This document shows, in pieces, positions 46,087 to 56,372 of a stretch of DNA of 64,000 nt. The position numbers and the translations under genes were made by a program. Source of the DNA: Acinetobacter terrae (GTDB lineage Bacteria; Pseudomonadota; Gammaproteobacteria; Pseudomonadales; Moraxellaceae); NCBI RefSeq assembly GCF_013004375.1, contig NZ_JABERI010000007.1:62001-126000 (forward strand), written 5' to 3'. Below the pieces are notes generated by a model that saw nothing but the letters and a program-made list of their open reading frames with translations, was not told where the DNA came from and searched no databases. Position 1 is the first letter of the stretch. Every line of letters begins with the position of its first letter.

Positions 46087-48237
46087 TTATTGAGTCTTTG
46101 TATCTTGATGTTCACGTAATAACTTCGCCACCCACACCACTAAAATTAAAATTGGAATACCAATCAGTGTGGTCATGAGGAAGAAATTCGGATAACCAAT
46201 ATTGCTGACTATAGTACCCGAATAACCGCCTAAAATCTTGGGGGTTAAAGTCATGAGCGAGCTAAAAATCGCGTATTGCACTGCGGTAAATGACACACTG
46301 GTCAAGCTCGACAAGAAAGCAATAAACGCAGCGCCCGCTAAACCTGATGCCAAATTATCCACAATAATGGCGAAATATAACCAAAGAGAACTATAAGGTT
46401 TAATCACCTTGCCTGTAATTTCAACTTCGTCAGTGGATTGGGCATTTACGACGGGTAAAGGCTGAACATCAACATCTAAATCTTTAGCGGTGCTCAAATT
46501 CATATTGGCAGTATAGCGACGTTGAGCCGTTGACAAGACTTGATTATTTTCAACAACTTCAGCAACAAGGTTCTTAGATGTTGAATTGATTAAAACCTTT
46601 GCCGGAATTGCCGCACTAAAAATGCCTATTTTATCGAGATTTGCATCAAAAGTTTGACCATCTAAACTTAAGACAATTTTTTGAGATTCAGATAAAGGTT
46701 GCCCAAAATACTGCCCACGAATCACCAAACTGTTATTTTTCTCATATAAAGCAATGGTATTGTCACTGGTCACAGGCAATATCTGCATGCTGGATTGTTT
46801 TGCATCCTGCTTTAAATACGGCAATGTCGTAACTGCGGTATCTTGAGAACCGTCCTGATATTGGGCAGCAACTTGCAGTTCATCTGCTTGTGCCAAAACC
46901 TGACTGGGTACTTTGAGTTTCCAGTATCCCACTTCATCGGACTGAACTTTATAATTCTGCTGCCCAACTGTGACATTAACATCATTGATTTGCTGTCCTG
47001 ATTTCACCAAGCCAACGAATATCAAATTGGTTGAACTGGCCAATACTGCACCAACAAACATTAACTTCATAATGTTCATGCGCTGTGCCAGCAAACCGCC
47101 TAAGAAACCACCAACCAAGCTAAAAATCACCCCATAAATTTTCACCGCTTCGGCAATTTGCTCTTTGGTGAAATTCAGATCTTGATAGAACACATTGGAA
47201 ATGACACCGGCAATAATGTCGGAAATACGGTAAAAACCAATTAACAGCAACAACACTAAGGCCAGTTTCACGCCATAGCGTTTAAAGAAATCTGCAATCG
47301 GATTGACCCAGGTTTCAAATGCCATTTGCTTATTTACGGCACCCATTTTCACCAGCAATGTACCGACCAATACGGCAACAGCGGCAGAGCCAATAAAACG
47401 TAAAGCTTCAAAGCAAAACAGCAAGAAAGAATCTGAAATTTCAAATTGTGATTTAACTGCTTCAGTTAAAGTACCCGAGAAAATGTAGCTCAGTACAAAA
47501 CTGATCACTGCTACAAAGAACACCGCGACCAAACGGTAGTAATCTGTACGTTTATAATCCTTATAGATCCGATTCACTTGCGGTTCACGAATGACCAACG
47601 TTGTGATAATCCCCACCACCATCACTGCAGCCATGGCTAAATAAGTGATTTTCCATGCACTATAAATATAGTTGCCTTTCGCTGTACCCAATGAGGCCGC
47701 TAAAAATAATGCTCCTGCACCCGCCACAATCATCCCGATGCGATAACCGGCATTATAAGTCGAAGCCAGAACGGTCTGCATTTGTGTTTCAGCCAGTTCA
47801 ATACGATAAGCATCAATGACAATATCTTGGGTAGCCGCAGAAAAGCCCAGTAACACTGCACCCACCGCCATTTGGTACAAATAACTTTGCCCTAATGCAG
47901 GGTTTGAAAATGCCATAATACAAATGGCACAGATAATCAGCACTTGAGCAATCAGCAACCATGCCCGACGACGACCGAGTATTTTTGTCAGTACCGGAAC
48001 CGGTAACTCATCGATTAACGGTGCCCAAACAAACTTGAAGGAATAGCCTAATGCTGCCCAGCTAAAAAAAGTCACTGCACTTTTATCAATTCCGGCCTCT
48101 CCAAGCCATAAAGACAGGCTTGAAAAAATCAGTAATATCGGAATACCTGCGGAGAAACCCAAAAACAGCATAATAAGGGCACGGCGATCAAGAAATGCCG
48201 TAAAGGCCGATTTCCATCCAGTAGATTGTGTTGTCAT
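46087..48237 (-). CDS. ampG: AmpG-like muropeptide permease with a large extracytoplasmic insert
   Basis: AmpG imports GlcNAc-anhydroMurNAc-peptides for cell-wall recycling and can influence AmpC induction. The MFS core is recognised from [18 protein letters not shown] (about 28-45), [16 protein letters not shown] and the [11 protein letters not shown] motif (about 137-147). The protein has 716 residues, against 491 in E. coli. About 205 residues (412-616, near 46390-47004) sit between two membrane segments and look like two tandem beta-sandwich repeats ([30 protein letters not shown]). A normal final helix pair follows. The insert recalls Ig-like repeats of Acinetobacter surface proteins. 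Permease identity is good; insert function is unknown. Confidence 0.82.
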   Translation of the reverse strand: MTTQSTGWKSAFTAFLDRRALIMLFLGFSAGIPILLIFSSLSLWLGEAGIDKSAVTFFSWAALGYSFKFVWAPLIDELPVPVLTKILGRRRAWLLIAQVLIICAICIMAFSNPALGQSYLYQMAVGAVLLGFSAATQDIVIDAYRIELAETQMQTVLASTYNAGYRIGMIVAGAGALFLAASLGTAKGNYIYSAWKITYLAMAAVMVVGIITTLVIREPQVNRIYKDYKRTDYYRLVAVFFVAVISFVLSYIFSGTLTEAVKSQFEISDSFLLFCFEALRFIGSAAVAVLVGTLLVKMGAVNKQMAFETWVNPIADFFKRYGVKLALVLLLLIGFYRISDIIAGVISNVFYQDLNFTKEQIAEAVKIYGVIFSLVGGFLGGLLAQRMNIMKLMFVGAVLASSTNLIFVGLVKSGQQINDVNVTVGQQNYKVQSDEVGYWKLKVPSQVLAQADELQVAAQYQDGSQDTAVTTLPYLKQDAKQSSMQILPVTSDNTIALYEKNNSLVIRGQYFGQPLSESQKIVLSLDGQTFDANLDKIGIFSAAIPAKVLINSTSKNLVAEVVENNQVLSTAQRRYTANMNLSTAKDLDVDVQPLPVVNAQSTDEVEITGKVIKPYSSLWLYFAIIVDNLASGLAGAAFIAFLSSLTSVSFTAVQYAIFSSLMTLTPKILGGYSGTIVSNIGYPNFFLMTTLIGIPILILVVWVAKLLREHQDTKTQ

Positions 48238-48421
48238 TGATTTATTATGTTCTGCAAAAACTCAATGTCGCTATTCAAACGCGTAATGCGATAGGTTTCA
48301 ACAATATTTACGAAATGATTATTTTATTTTATCGATTAAAGCATCATGTCCGCTTGAATTTTTCAAACAAACCTGTATACCTTTAAATCTCTACCGCAAT
48401 ATTTCGTTTTGGATTTTCACA

Positions 48422-51058
48422 GTGACCCAAAGACTCGAGCAAATGAACTCTTCTTTATCCGCCAATATTATCAGCACCATTGAACAACCGAGCCAAAACA
48501 TTTTAACTTCAGCATTTGAACAACCAGAAATACAAAGCACTTTAGAAAAAACCAAACTGAAATCTGAACAACTGACGCATATTCCTAATTACGATAAAAT
48601 TCCTGCGTCAACACGTCGACTGAAACCTCTGAATAATTTCCTGGGGCAAGATCGCGCGCGTGCCTCTGTAGAAGCAGGTATTGCTTTACCTTATTCAGGC
48701 TATAACATTTTTGCTGTGGGTACGGCGGGCCTCGGCAAACGCACCATGATCAAGCGTTTATTGCAACAACACGCCAAAACCATGCCGACACCAAACGACT
48801 GGGTCTATGTCAATAATTTCAAATTGCCGCGTCAACCGATTGCGCTAGAGCTTCCATCGGGTCAAGCAGCTAAGTTTCAAACGCTGTTGCATCAAACTTG
48901 GCAAACCATCTTAAAGCAATTAGAACGCCGTTTTACCGCAGAAATTTATCACAATCGAATTGAGCTTATTCGCCAGCAAATCGGGGATGAGCAACAGCAA
49001 GCGTTAATTGAACTCACCAAAGAAGGTGAAGCGCTGGATTTGAAACTAATTACACGTCATGAAGAACATTGTTTTGTTCCGGTTCATTTCATTGATGATT
49101 CCCCTCAAGAAATGACCTCAGAGGAAATTAATGCGCTAAACAGTAAAGAACGTGCTGAAATTTCAACCAACATGCGTTACATGGACAAAAAACTGGAACG
49201 CTTAGGCTTGCATTTAGGCGATTTGGAAGATGATGCACGCGACAAAGTGCAAAGCTTAAATCGTGATATTGCAAAACAAGTGGTGATGCCGCGTATTGAG
49301 CAAATCCTGAATAAATTTGGTGAAGTCGAAGGCTTAAAAGACTATCTCAAATATTATGCCGAAGACATTATTAACAATGTCGAAATCGTGCTTGAACAAG
49401 AAGAAGATGACTTTACTCCAGGTCTGTTCAGTCGTGTGCCTGCGCGTTATCAAGCCAATATCATTGTGTCATATAAGCCGAATTCTGGCGCACCGGTGAT
49501 TTTTGAAGACTTCCCAACACATTACAATTTATTGGGTCATGTCGAACAGCTGACTCAAAATGGCACCATCACCACAGACTTCACCCTGATTCGCCCAGGC
49601 ACGTTACATAAAGCCAATGGCGGCTTTTTAATGCTCGAAGCGGAGCAACTGCTCGAACAGCCTTATGCATGGCAAGGTTTAAAACGCGCCTTAAAATCAG
49701 GGCAACTGAAATTATCTTCACTGGAACACATGCTGACTTTAACAGGCAGCATTTCGATTGAACCTCAAGCTATTCCATTGAATTTAAAAGTAGTTTTACT
49801 TGCAGAACCTGAAGTTTATTATGAAATACTAGAAGTTGAACCAGAACTGGGTAGTGTATTTAAAATTCGCGCTGACTTTACCGATACATTACAACGTAAT
49901 GACAGTAATGAGCAGGCGTATATGCAGCTGATTGCCGATTATGTGCAAGCAGACAAATTACTACCTTTTGACCGTTCTGCTTTAGCTGCATTACTGACCG
50001 ATTCAAGTCGTCAAGCTGAAGACCAAAGTTCATTGTCATTACATGCTTTGACTTTGGGTGATTTGATTCGCGAAGCACATCATCATGCTGAGAAATCGGG
50101 TGACAAAATCGTTAGCGATAAACATATCAATACCGCACTCGACCATCGTAAGTACCGCCTCGGTTATTTACGTGAATTGTATTGGGAAGATTTATCTCGT
50201 GGCACACAGCTCATTGAAACCAAAGGTCATCGTTTAGGACAGATCAATGCCCTCTCTGTGATTCAGTATGCAGATGTTGAATTTGGTTTGCCTTCACGTT
50301 TAACTGCTTCAGTTTATCAAGGTGGCGGTGATATTCTGGATATTGAGCGTAGTGTAGAACTCGGTGGTTCATTACATGCCAAAGGTGTGTTATTGATGTC
50401 GAGTTTCTTAAAGGCGCATTTTGGTCGTGAACAGATTCTGCATTTCTCTGCTGCCCTCGCCTTTGAACAAAGCTATGGTCAGGTGGATGGTGACAGTGCA
50501 ACCGTAGCTGAACTTTCTGCATTATTGTCTGCGATTAGCCAACTGCCGATTGACCAGTCTTGGGCAATCACCGGTTCAATGAATCAGCTCGGTCAAGTAC
50601 AACCGATTGGCGGTGTAAATGCAAAAATTGAAGGCTTCTTCGATGCTTGTAAATTACAAGGCTTAACCGGCAAACAAGGTGTGATTATTCCACGCCAAAA
50701 CATGCAACATTTGATGTTGCGACACGATGTCATTGAAGCGGTTGAAAAAGGTCAATTTCATATTCATGCCATTCAAACCATCGACCAGGCTTTAGAAATT
50801 CTCATGGCTCGCCCTGTCGGCACTCTAAATAAGAAAGGTCGCTATAGCAAAAATTCAATTTATGCTGCTGTTATGGAGCAACTTGAATATTGGCAAGCCA
50901 TCGAAGATGGTGCAGCGTTTGAGGAAGAGACCAAGAAAAAGAAAAAAAAGAAAAAAAAGTCCAAGAAAAAGCTGAAAGAAGAAGCGGAAAAACAACCTGT
51001 TCCTGCTGATGTAGTCGAATCTAAAAACGCCGAAAAGAATAAGGCAGAAGTAGAGTAA
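48422..51058 (+). CDS. Lon-like AAA+ protease (LonB/LonC-type) with polylysine tail
   Basis: An 878-residue protease. The N-terminal ATPase-like region has a Walker A variant GTAGLGKRT (about 98-106) and a long helical insert. The C-terminal Lon peptidase has S692 in DGDSATVAEL and K735 in NAKIEG, a spacing of 43 that equals Ser679-Lys722 of E. coli Lon. GPxGxGK is altered, so ATP hydrolysis may be weak. The tail (about 836-852) is almost all lysine, encoded by A tracts, and ends VVESKNAEKNKAEVE. The start is a GTG; an ATG lies at 48443. A terminator follows. Confidence 0.88.
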   Translation: MTQRLEQMNSSLSANIISTIEQPSQNILTSAFEQPEIQSTLEKTKLKSEQLTHIPNYDKIPASTRRLKPLNNFLGQDRARASVEAGIALPYSGYNIFAVGTAGLGKRTMIKRLLQQHAKTMPTPNDWVYVNNFKLPRQPIALELPSGQAAKFQTLLHQTWQTILKQLERRFTAEIYHNRIELIRQQIGDEQQQALIELTKEGEALDLKLITRHEEHCFVPVHFIDDSPQEMTSEEINALNSKERAEISTNMRYMDKKLERLGLHLGDLEDDARDKVQSLNRDIAKQVVMPRIEQILNKFGEVEGLKDYLKYYAEDIINNVEIVLEQEEDDFTPGLFSRVPARYQANIIVSYKPNSGAPVIFEDFPTHYNLLGHVEQLTQNGTITTDFTLIRPGTLHKANGGFLMLEAEQLLEQPYAWQGLKRALKSGQLKLSSLEHMLTLTGSISIEPQAIPLNLKVVLLAEPEVYYEILEVEPELGSVFKIRADFTDTLQRNDSNEQAYMQLIADYVQADKLLPFDRSALAALLTDSSRQAEDQSSLSLHALTLGDLIREAHHHAEKSGDKIVSDKHINTALDHRKYRLGYLRELYWEDLSRGTQLIETKGHRLGQINALSVIQYADVEFGLPSRLTASVYQGGGDILDIERSVELGGSLHAKGVLLMSSFLKAHFGREQILHFSAALAFEQSYGQVDGDSATVAELSALLSAISQLPIDQSWAITGSMNQLGQVQPIGGVNAKIEGFFDACKLQGLTGKQGVIIPRQNMQHLMLRHDVIEAVEKGQFHIHAIQTIDQALEILMARPVGTLNKKGRYSKNSIYAAVMEQLEYWQAIEDGAAFEEETKKKKKKKKKSKKKLKEEAEKQPVPADVVESKNAEKNKAEVE

Positions 51059-51095
51059 TCTGCTTCTTTAAAAATCCTTAATTAAAAACAAGCAT

Positions 51096-51123
51096 TAAAA
51101 AAGCGCCACAAGGCGCTTTTTTA
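51096..51123. terminator. Bidirectional terminator between the Lon-like gene and grxD
   Basis: AAAAAAGCGCC-ACA-AGGCGCTTTTTT hairpin with A and T tracts for the convergent genes. Confidence 0.9.
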
Positions 51124-51140
51124 ATCACTTCACAACTGAA

Positions 51141-51482
51141 TTAAGCTTCAGGTGCTGGGCTGTGCTGTTCTACCAAAGATTTTAATTCACCTTTTTGGAA
51201 CATATCAAGCATGATGTCGCTGCCACCAATTAATTCGCCATTGATCCACAATTGTGGAAATGTAGGCCAATTTGCAATTTGCGGTAAAGTTGCGCGAATG
51301 TCTTGGTTTTCCAAAATGTTTACATAAGCAAATGGACGACCAATTTGACTGAGTGCTTCTACCGCACGTGCAGAGAAACCACATTGTGGGAATTGCGGCG
51401 TACCTTTCATATAAAGAAGTACTGCATGTTTAGCAATTTGGTCACGAATTAACGCTTCAGTGTCGCGTGCTTGTTCAGTCAT
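51141..51482 (-). CDS. grxD: Monothiol glutaredoxin Grx4
   Basis: A 113-residue monothiol glutaredoxin that carries Fe-S clusters with glutathione. The CGFS active site is in PQFPQCGFSARAVEAL (about residues 36-51), and WPTFPQLWINGELIGG follows. GAGGA lies before the ATG at 51482; codons open to 51521 are upstream of that site. Confidence 0.94.
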   Translation of the reverse strand: MTEQARDTEALIRDQIAKHAVLLYMKGTPQFPQCGFSARAVEALSQIGRPFAYVNILENQDIRATLPQIANWPTFPQLWINGELIGGSDIMLDMFQKGELKSLVEQHSPAPEA

Positions 51483-51644
51483 TGATAAATCCTCAACTAA
51501 TCTGCCTCGCATTATACCCAAAACTTAACAAAACAGTATGACTAAAGCAATATTTCCATTTTTATTTCCATTTGGGCTTTTATTCTGTAGCAGTTTTTGC
51601 TTATATAAACTTTTATTTTCCCACCTAACAGATAAGAGTTAGTC

Positions 51645-52856
51645 ATGAATAACATTACCCTTGCTCCGGTGCAATCTGATCAACCTTCACACTTGATGCC
51701 AGTATTTGGCCGTCAGCCGATCAGCTTTGTTCGCGGTCGAGGTTCTTATCTTTATACAGAAGATGGCACTGAATATTTTGATGCACTTACAGGTATTGCT
51801 GTATGTGGTCTAGGTCATGCTCATCCTGTTATTGCTGAAGCCATTGCTGATCAAGCGGCAACCCTCATTCACACCAGCAACTTGTTTGAAGTGCCTTGGC
51901 AAACTGCTGCAGCACAAAAACTTGCTGAAGTTTCAGGCATGGAAGAAATTTTCTTCTCGAACAGTGGTGCAGAATCCAATGAAGGTGCAATTAAAATTGC
52001 GCGCAAATTTGGATCAATGCAAGGTATTGCCAGTCCAAAAATCATTGTTGCGGATCGTTCTTTCCATGGTCGTACCATGGCGACCCTTGCTGCAACCGGC
52101 AACAAAAAAGTTCAAGAAGGTTTTGGGCCACTGGTTGAAGGTTTTATTCGCGTACCTTTTGGTGATATTGAAGCCATTGAAGAAGCAGCAATTAACCACC
52201 CGGACATCGTGGCTATTTTTGTTGAACCGATTCAAGGTGAAGGCGGTGTAAATACCGCACCTCAAGGTTTTAGCTACCTTGAAGAAATTCGTCACATCTG
52301 TAATCAACATAACTGGTTGATGATGCTTGATGAAGTTCAAACCGGTAATGGTCGTACCGGTAAATACTTTGCTTACCAGCATACCAACATTGTTCCAGAT
52401 GTTTTAACCACTGCAAAAGGTTTGGGTAACGGCTTCCCAATTGGTGCCGTGATGACTCAAGGTCGCGGTGTAGGTGTACTGACTGCTGGCAGCCATGGTT
52501 CAACATATAGCGGTACAGCATTGGGTTCACGTGTTGTTTATACTGTGATTGATCTTATTCAGAAAGAAAATCTGGTTGAAAATGCTGCGAAAATGGGCAG
52601 CTATATCGTTGATCAACTGGCTCAACAGCTGAGCGAGCAAAACGTGACAGTCCGTGGATTCGGTCTAATGATTGGTATTGAATTACCGAAAGAATGTGGT
52701 GAACTGGTGAATATTGCCCGTGATGAATATCATTTGATTATTAACGTGACTGCAGGTTCTGTTGTTCGCCTACTTCCTACTTTAAACATTACTCAAGAAC
52801 AAGCCGATCAATTGATTTCTCGTCTTGTAAAAATGATTAAAGCCTTTTTAGCTTAA
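51645..52856 (+). CDS. argD: Acetylornithine/succinylornithine aminotransferase
   Basis: A 403-residue class III PLP aminotransferase. It would exchange amino groups between N-acetylornithine and 2-oxoglutarate in arginine synthesis; the AstC/AruC catabolic role is the alternative. NSGAESNEGAIKIAR (about 106-120), MLDEVQTGNGRTG and the PLP lysine in TTAKGLGNGFPIGA (about 250) are present. No other arg or ast gene is adjacent, so the anabolic symbol rests on overall similarity. A terminator follows at 52878. Confidence 0.87.
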   Translation: MNNITLAPVQSDQPSHLMPVFGRQPISFVRGRGSYLYTEDGTEYFDALTGIAVCGLGHAHPVIAEAIADQAATLIHTSNLFEVPWQTAAAQKLAEVSGMEEIFFSNSGAESNEGAIKIARKFGSMQGIASPKIIVADRSFHGRTMATLAATGNKKVQEGFGPLVEGFIRVPFGDIEAIEEAAINHPDIVAIFVEPIQGEGGVNTAPQGFSYLEEIRHICNQHNWLMMLDEVQTGNGRTGKYFAYQHTNIVPDVLTTAKGLGNGFPIGAVMTQGRGVGVLTAGSHGSTYSGTALGSRVVYTVIDLIQKENLVENAAKMGSYIVDQLAQQLSEQNVTVRGFGLMIGIELPKECGELVNIARDEYHLIINVTAGSVVRLLPTLNITQEQADQLISRLVKMIKAFLA

Positions 52857-52877
52857 TCCTTTAATCGTTCAAAAACG

Positions 52878-52903
52878 AAAAGCCGCTGATAGCGGCTTTT
52901 TTT
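52878..52903. terminator. Bidirectional terminator after argD
   Basis: AAAAGCCGCTGATAGCGGCTTTTTTT hairpin between the convergent argD and LysR genes. Confidence 0.9.
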
Positions 52904-52918
52904 CATACTCATCGGCTT

Positions 52919-53848
52919 TTATGAAGCTTCTTGATAAATTCTGCCACCGGGTAATTGGCAGAAATATTGTTTTAGTGCCTCTAAACAACGATGAATTTTC
53001 ATCGGCTGTTGTTCATGTTTTGAAATAATGGCATACAAGGTAAAACTTGGTAACTTCCACTCCGGTAAAACCTCAACCAAAGCGCCATTTACTAAATCTT
53101 TTTGTGCATCTAAATATAAAATTCGAGCGATCCCATGTCCTTGCTGACATAATGCTTTGGCAACCAAGACATTATTTGAGGTCAATCTCGAACGCATCTC
53201 TAAACTAATGTCTTCATTTGTCACACCATGCTGGAATGACAAATATTGATAATTTTTGATCACATTCATTGGAATTAAATCATGATGCTTTAAATCCTCA
53301 GGACGTGAAATAGGTGTCGACTGATTCAAATAACTCGGTGAAGCCACCAGAACCTGCTCAACTCGAGCAAGCGGTACCACATGCAAATTACTATCTTCAA
53401 TTTTTGAACTTATGCGTAGCGCAATATCAATACGACCTTCAATCAGGTCAATATATTGATTGTCAGCTTCTACATGAACTGCCAAACCTCGATGAGCAGA
53501 CATCCAATGTGACAATGCTGGAATGACATGATTTGCAGCTAATTCTGGCGTAGTTGCAATACGTAAATCGCCAACAAGATCATCACGCAGCTCATTAATT
53601 CGTATTTTTCCGCGCTCTGCAGCAGCGAGCATCTCTTGACAGCTGTGGAAAAAAGCTTGTCCCGCTTCAGTTAAACTCAACTTTCTGGTAGAACGATGTA
53701 AAAGTGTAACTTCCATCTCATGTTCTAAAGAACGAATTTGCTGACTTACAGCACTGGTGGTGATCCCTAAATTGCGGGCTGCACCACTGAACGAGTTTTT
53801 TTCGACAACGCAAGCAAAAACACCCATTGCCCGAAGTTGATCTAACAT
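52919..53848 (-). CDS. LysR-family transcriptional regulator
   Basis: 309 residues from the ATG at 53848, which has GAGGG upstream; the frame extends to 53896 without that site. The HTH is in FSGAARNLGITTSAVSQQIRSLE (about 20-42), and the type 2 periplasmic-binding-like effector domain runs from about 90. It resembles the CrgA-like LysR branch with YQYLSFQHG and similar segments. Target genes cannot be named; argD is convergent and not an obvious target. Confidence 0.87.
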   Translation of the reverse strand: MLDQLRAMGVFACVVEKNSFSGAARNLGITTSAVSQQIRSLEHEMEVTLLHRSTRKLSLTEAGQAFFHSCQEMLAAAERGKIRINELRDDLVGDLRIATTPELAANHVIPALSHWMSAHRGLAVHVEADNQYIDLIEGRIDIALRISSKIEDSNLHVVPLARVEQVLVASPSYLNQSTPISRPEDLKHHDLIPMNVIKNYQYLSFQHGVTNEDISLEMRSRLTSNNVLVAKALCQQGHGIARILYLDAQKDLVNGALVEVLPEWKLPSFTLYAIISKHEQQPMKIHRCLEALKQYFCQLPGGRIYQEAS

Positions 53849-53940
53849 AAATTTCCCTCTGAACTTATGAGATGCTTTATCTTTCGATAAAAGCAACTCA
53901 TTGTATTATACGGTGAAATTTAAGTAATGCATTATTTTAT

Positions 53941-54756
53941 TTAATTAATCGGTAATACCTTAGTCGGATCAATAGGCTTACCGTCCAGACGAACCTGGAA
54001 TTCAAGCATAGTACGCGTTGTACCTGATGAACCCATTTCTGCAATTTTTTGCCCTGCCGTCACATTTTCTCCACTTTTCACGTTCATTTTACTGTTATGT
54101 GCATACGCTGAAATGTAACCATTAATATGCTTAATCAGAATCAAATTACCATATTCTTTTAAGCCATCTGCTGCATAAACCACTTGTCCATCTGCTGCTG
54201 CATAAATGGCATCACCCACATTGCCTGTATAGCGAATCCCTTTAATATTATTGGCTAAATTAAAGTTTTGCAGCACAGACCCATTGCTTGGCTTGACCCA
54301 ACGTAACGCAGATGCTTTTGAAGATGCCACAGGCGCAGTTGGAACATTGGCTACAACTGGTGCAGTGGTTTTTGCTTGAGTAGTTGGAAGTTGAACGGTT
54401 TGACGTTGAATCGGTGCAGCTTGTGTCACAGCTTGCGTCGTGGTGGTACGACGTGAACCAGAATCTTTTAAACGTAAAGACTGTCCAACATAAATGCGAT
54501 ACGGCGGTGTTATGTCATTCATATCAGCAACGCTGGTATAAGCTAAGCCATAACGTGCGGCAATCCCACTTAAAGTATCTCCAGATCGAACGGTATAGTA
54601 GTCTGGTGCAGCTGCATAACGGGTTGCATTATGAATTTGTGGTTTTGAAGCACAGCCACTCAAAATGACAGTGGAAATAACAGCTGTAGACAACACAATG
54701 GTTTTCAGCAAGGCTGAAGGCACAGCAAATAAGCGATATTGTGACACCACGTGCAT
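53941..54756 (-). CDS. nlpD: NlpD-like LysM/M23 lipoprotein
   Basis: A 271-residue outer-membrane lipoprotein. The signal ends in ILSGC (Cys 35). LysM occupies about 52-96 (YTVRSGDTLSGIAARYG), followed by a Thr/Pro/Ala-rich linker and an M23/LytM domain (about 165-265). The first metal-binding HxxxD is missing (NFNLANNIKG), and the last motif reads LEFQVR, not HFEVR, so the domain is catalytically dead, as in NlpD that activates AmiC. The gene follows surE, as in E. coli surE-pcm-nlpD. AGGAAG precedes the ATG. Confidence 0.88.
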   Translation of the reverse strand: MHVVSQYRLFAVPSALLKTIVLSTAVISTVILSGCASKPQIHNATRYAAAPDYYTVRSGDTLSGIAARYGLAYTSVADMNDITPPYRIYVGQSLRLKDSGSRRTTTTQAVTQAAPIQRQTVQLPTTQAKTTAPVVANVPTAPVASSKASALRWVKPSNGSVLQNFNLANNIKGIRYTGNVGDAIYAAADGQVVYAADGLKEYGNLILIKHINGYISAYAHNSKMNVKSGENVTAGQKIAEMGSSGTTRTMLEFQVRLDGKPIDPTKVLPIN

Positions 54757-54871
54757 TAATCTTCCTCTCTACATACAAATGTATTTATTGATTTGCGCCA
54801 AGATTAGCAAAAAAATATAAAAAAAATTATTTCAATTCTACATTTTCACAAAGTTATAACACTACTTGCAA

Positions 54872-55642
54872 CTATTTGGAAAACTGTGCATGCAATGTGC
54901 TTAAAATGTCATAATTTGTAGCGTCCATTTGAATCGGCGTGATGCTGACATAGCCATTTGCTACGGCAAAAAAATCGGACTCTATTTCAGTCAGGCCTTT
55001 TTTAGGCTCCGCGACTGCCTCGCCAGAAAGACCAATCCAATAGACTTGACGACCGCGTGGATCTACATGACTGGTGATCGGTTTGGATTGACTGCGTTTA
55101 CCCTGATAGGTAATTTTTGAACCTTGTAATTCAGCTATATCAGGAATATTGACATTAAAGATGTGACGTGGAGGTAAAACAGGCAAACCTGAAGCAATAA
55201 AATCATGCACCCATTGTGCAGCAACCGCATAATCTTTCGGGTGCTCATAAGAGCGAACATTTTGTCCTGCCATAGAGACTGCTATTGCAGGCTGTTTCAT
55301 TAGACGCCCTTCAAAAGCTGCTCCAACGGTTCCAGAATACAGAACATCATCGCCTAAATTGGCACCACTATTAATGCCACTGACCACCAGATCAAATTCA
55401 AAATCAAATAAGCCATTCATAGACAGATACACGCAATCTGCCGGTGTGCCATTCACAGCCCAAACATCGGGTGAAATTTGAATCGGACGTAAGGGTCGAT
55501 CTAAAGTTAAGGCACTGGAAAAACCACTGCGTTCACTTTCTGGCGCAACAACAACAACGCGCCCCAAAGGAGCTAAAGCATGCGCAAGCGCTTGAATACC
55601 GGGAGCAAAAACACCATCATCATTGGCAATTAATATATTCAC
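54872..55642 (-). CDS. surE: 5'-nucleotidase/stationary-phase protein SurE
   Basis: SurE dephosphorylates nucleoside 5'- and 3'-monophosphates. The 256-residue protein has [13 protein letters not shown] (metal ligands D8, D9), [13 protein letters not shown] (about 34-46) and [20 protein letters not shown] (about 87-106), the full family signature. It starts with a GTG at 55642. It lies upstream of nlpD with a 115-base gap; pcm is absent between them. Confidence 0.94.
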   Translation of the reverse strand: MNILIANDDGVFAPGIQALAHALAPLGRVVVVAPESERSGFSSALTLDRPLRPIQISPDVWAVNGTPADCVYLSMNGLFDFEFDLVVSGINSGANLGDDVLYSGTVGAAFEGRLMKQPAIAVSMAGQNVRSYEHPKDYAVAAQWVHDFIASGLPVLPPRHIFNVNIPDIAELQGSKITYQGKRSQSKPITSHVDPRGRQVYWIGLSGEAVAEPKKGLTEIESDFFAVANGYVSITPIQMDATNYDILSTLHAQFSK

Positions 55643-55754
55643 TTAAAAATCTCGTAACGGTTTGGAAAATGACTGGTCAGAACATTTGATTGAATAATAT
55701 AAGGAATTATATATATTTAACCCTCGACATCCATTCAAAATGTGTGACTAAAAA

Positions 55755-56129
55755 ATGATTACAACGATCTCATTTCGTAGCTTCTTGGGTTTAGGTTTTG
55801 CAGCATTATTATCACAAGCTGTTTTAGCCGATGAAGGCTTAACTCAGGCAGAAGCCAATACTATTATTAAAGAAGACATTGCTTCGACTCAAGTTATGGC
55901 TGAAGTATGCCCTGCAATTGTTGGTAAAAATGCAAAATTTGATCACAATATTCATCAGCTCATTCAGTCTTACCTGCAAGACTATTCAGATAAATCTATG
56001 ACTTACGATAAAATTCAAGCAGATACAGAATATAAGTCTGTTCTTGATGAAGCGCGTCAAGCTGCAAAAGAAACCAGTAAAGATGAACAAAAATCAGTTT
56101 GTGATGACGTGGTAAATTACGACGCATAA
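55755..56129 (+). CDS. Small secreted protein with conserved Cys, copy 1
   Basis: A 124-residue exported protein. The signal peptide ends near AVLADEGL. The core VMAEVCPAIVGKNAKFDHNIHQLIQSYL and the late SVCDDVVNY carry two cysteines that could form a disulfide. It is clearly related to the next gene, which shares the pattern VxSEVCPxxV...QxxL..(S)xL and a late C-x(3-4)-tail. I recall a family named after Moraxella MCR_0457 in Acinetobacter annotations, but cannot confirm it here. Function unknown. Confidence 0.6.
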   Translation: MITTISFRSFLGLGFAALLSQAVLADEGLTQAEANTIIKEDIASTQVMAEVCPAIVGKNAKFDHNIHQLIQSYLQDYSDKSMTYDKIQADTEYKSVLDEARQAAKETSKDEQKSVCDDVVNYDA

Positions 56130-56372
56130 TTCACAACAGATCATCTATCTAGAATACTCAACTTATTGAGCATTCTATAAATGGGCATGCAGATTATCCA
56201 CCTTCATGTCCTGTTTTTATAAAATAAATATAAGTCAAATTTCATTTTCAAAGTCCACTCATTGACTCTTCAATTTTCAACAGCTTCAATACATTTGTGT
56301 ACTTACAATTATTAAAAATATCGTTAAGCTTATTTATATTGTTATGTTTTTAAATAATTTAGGTCTGCTTAA

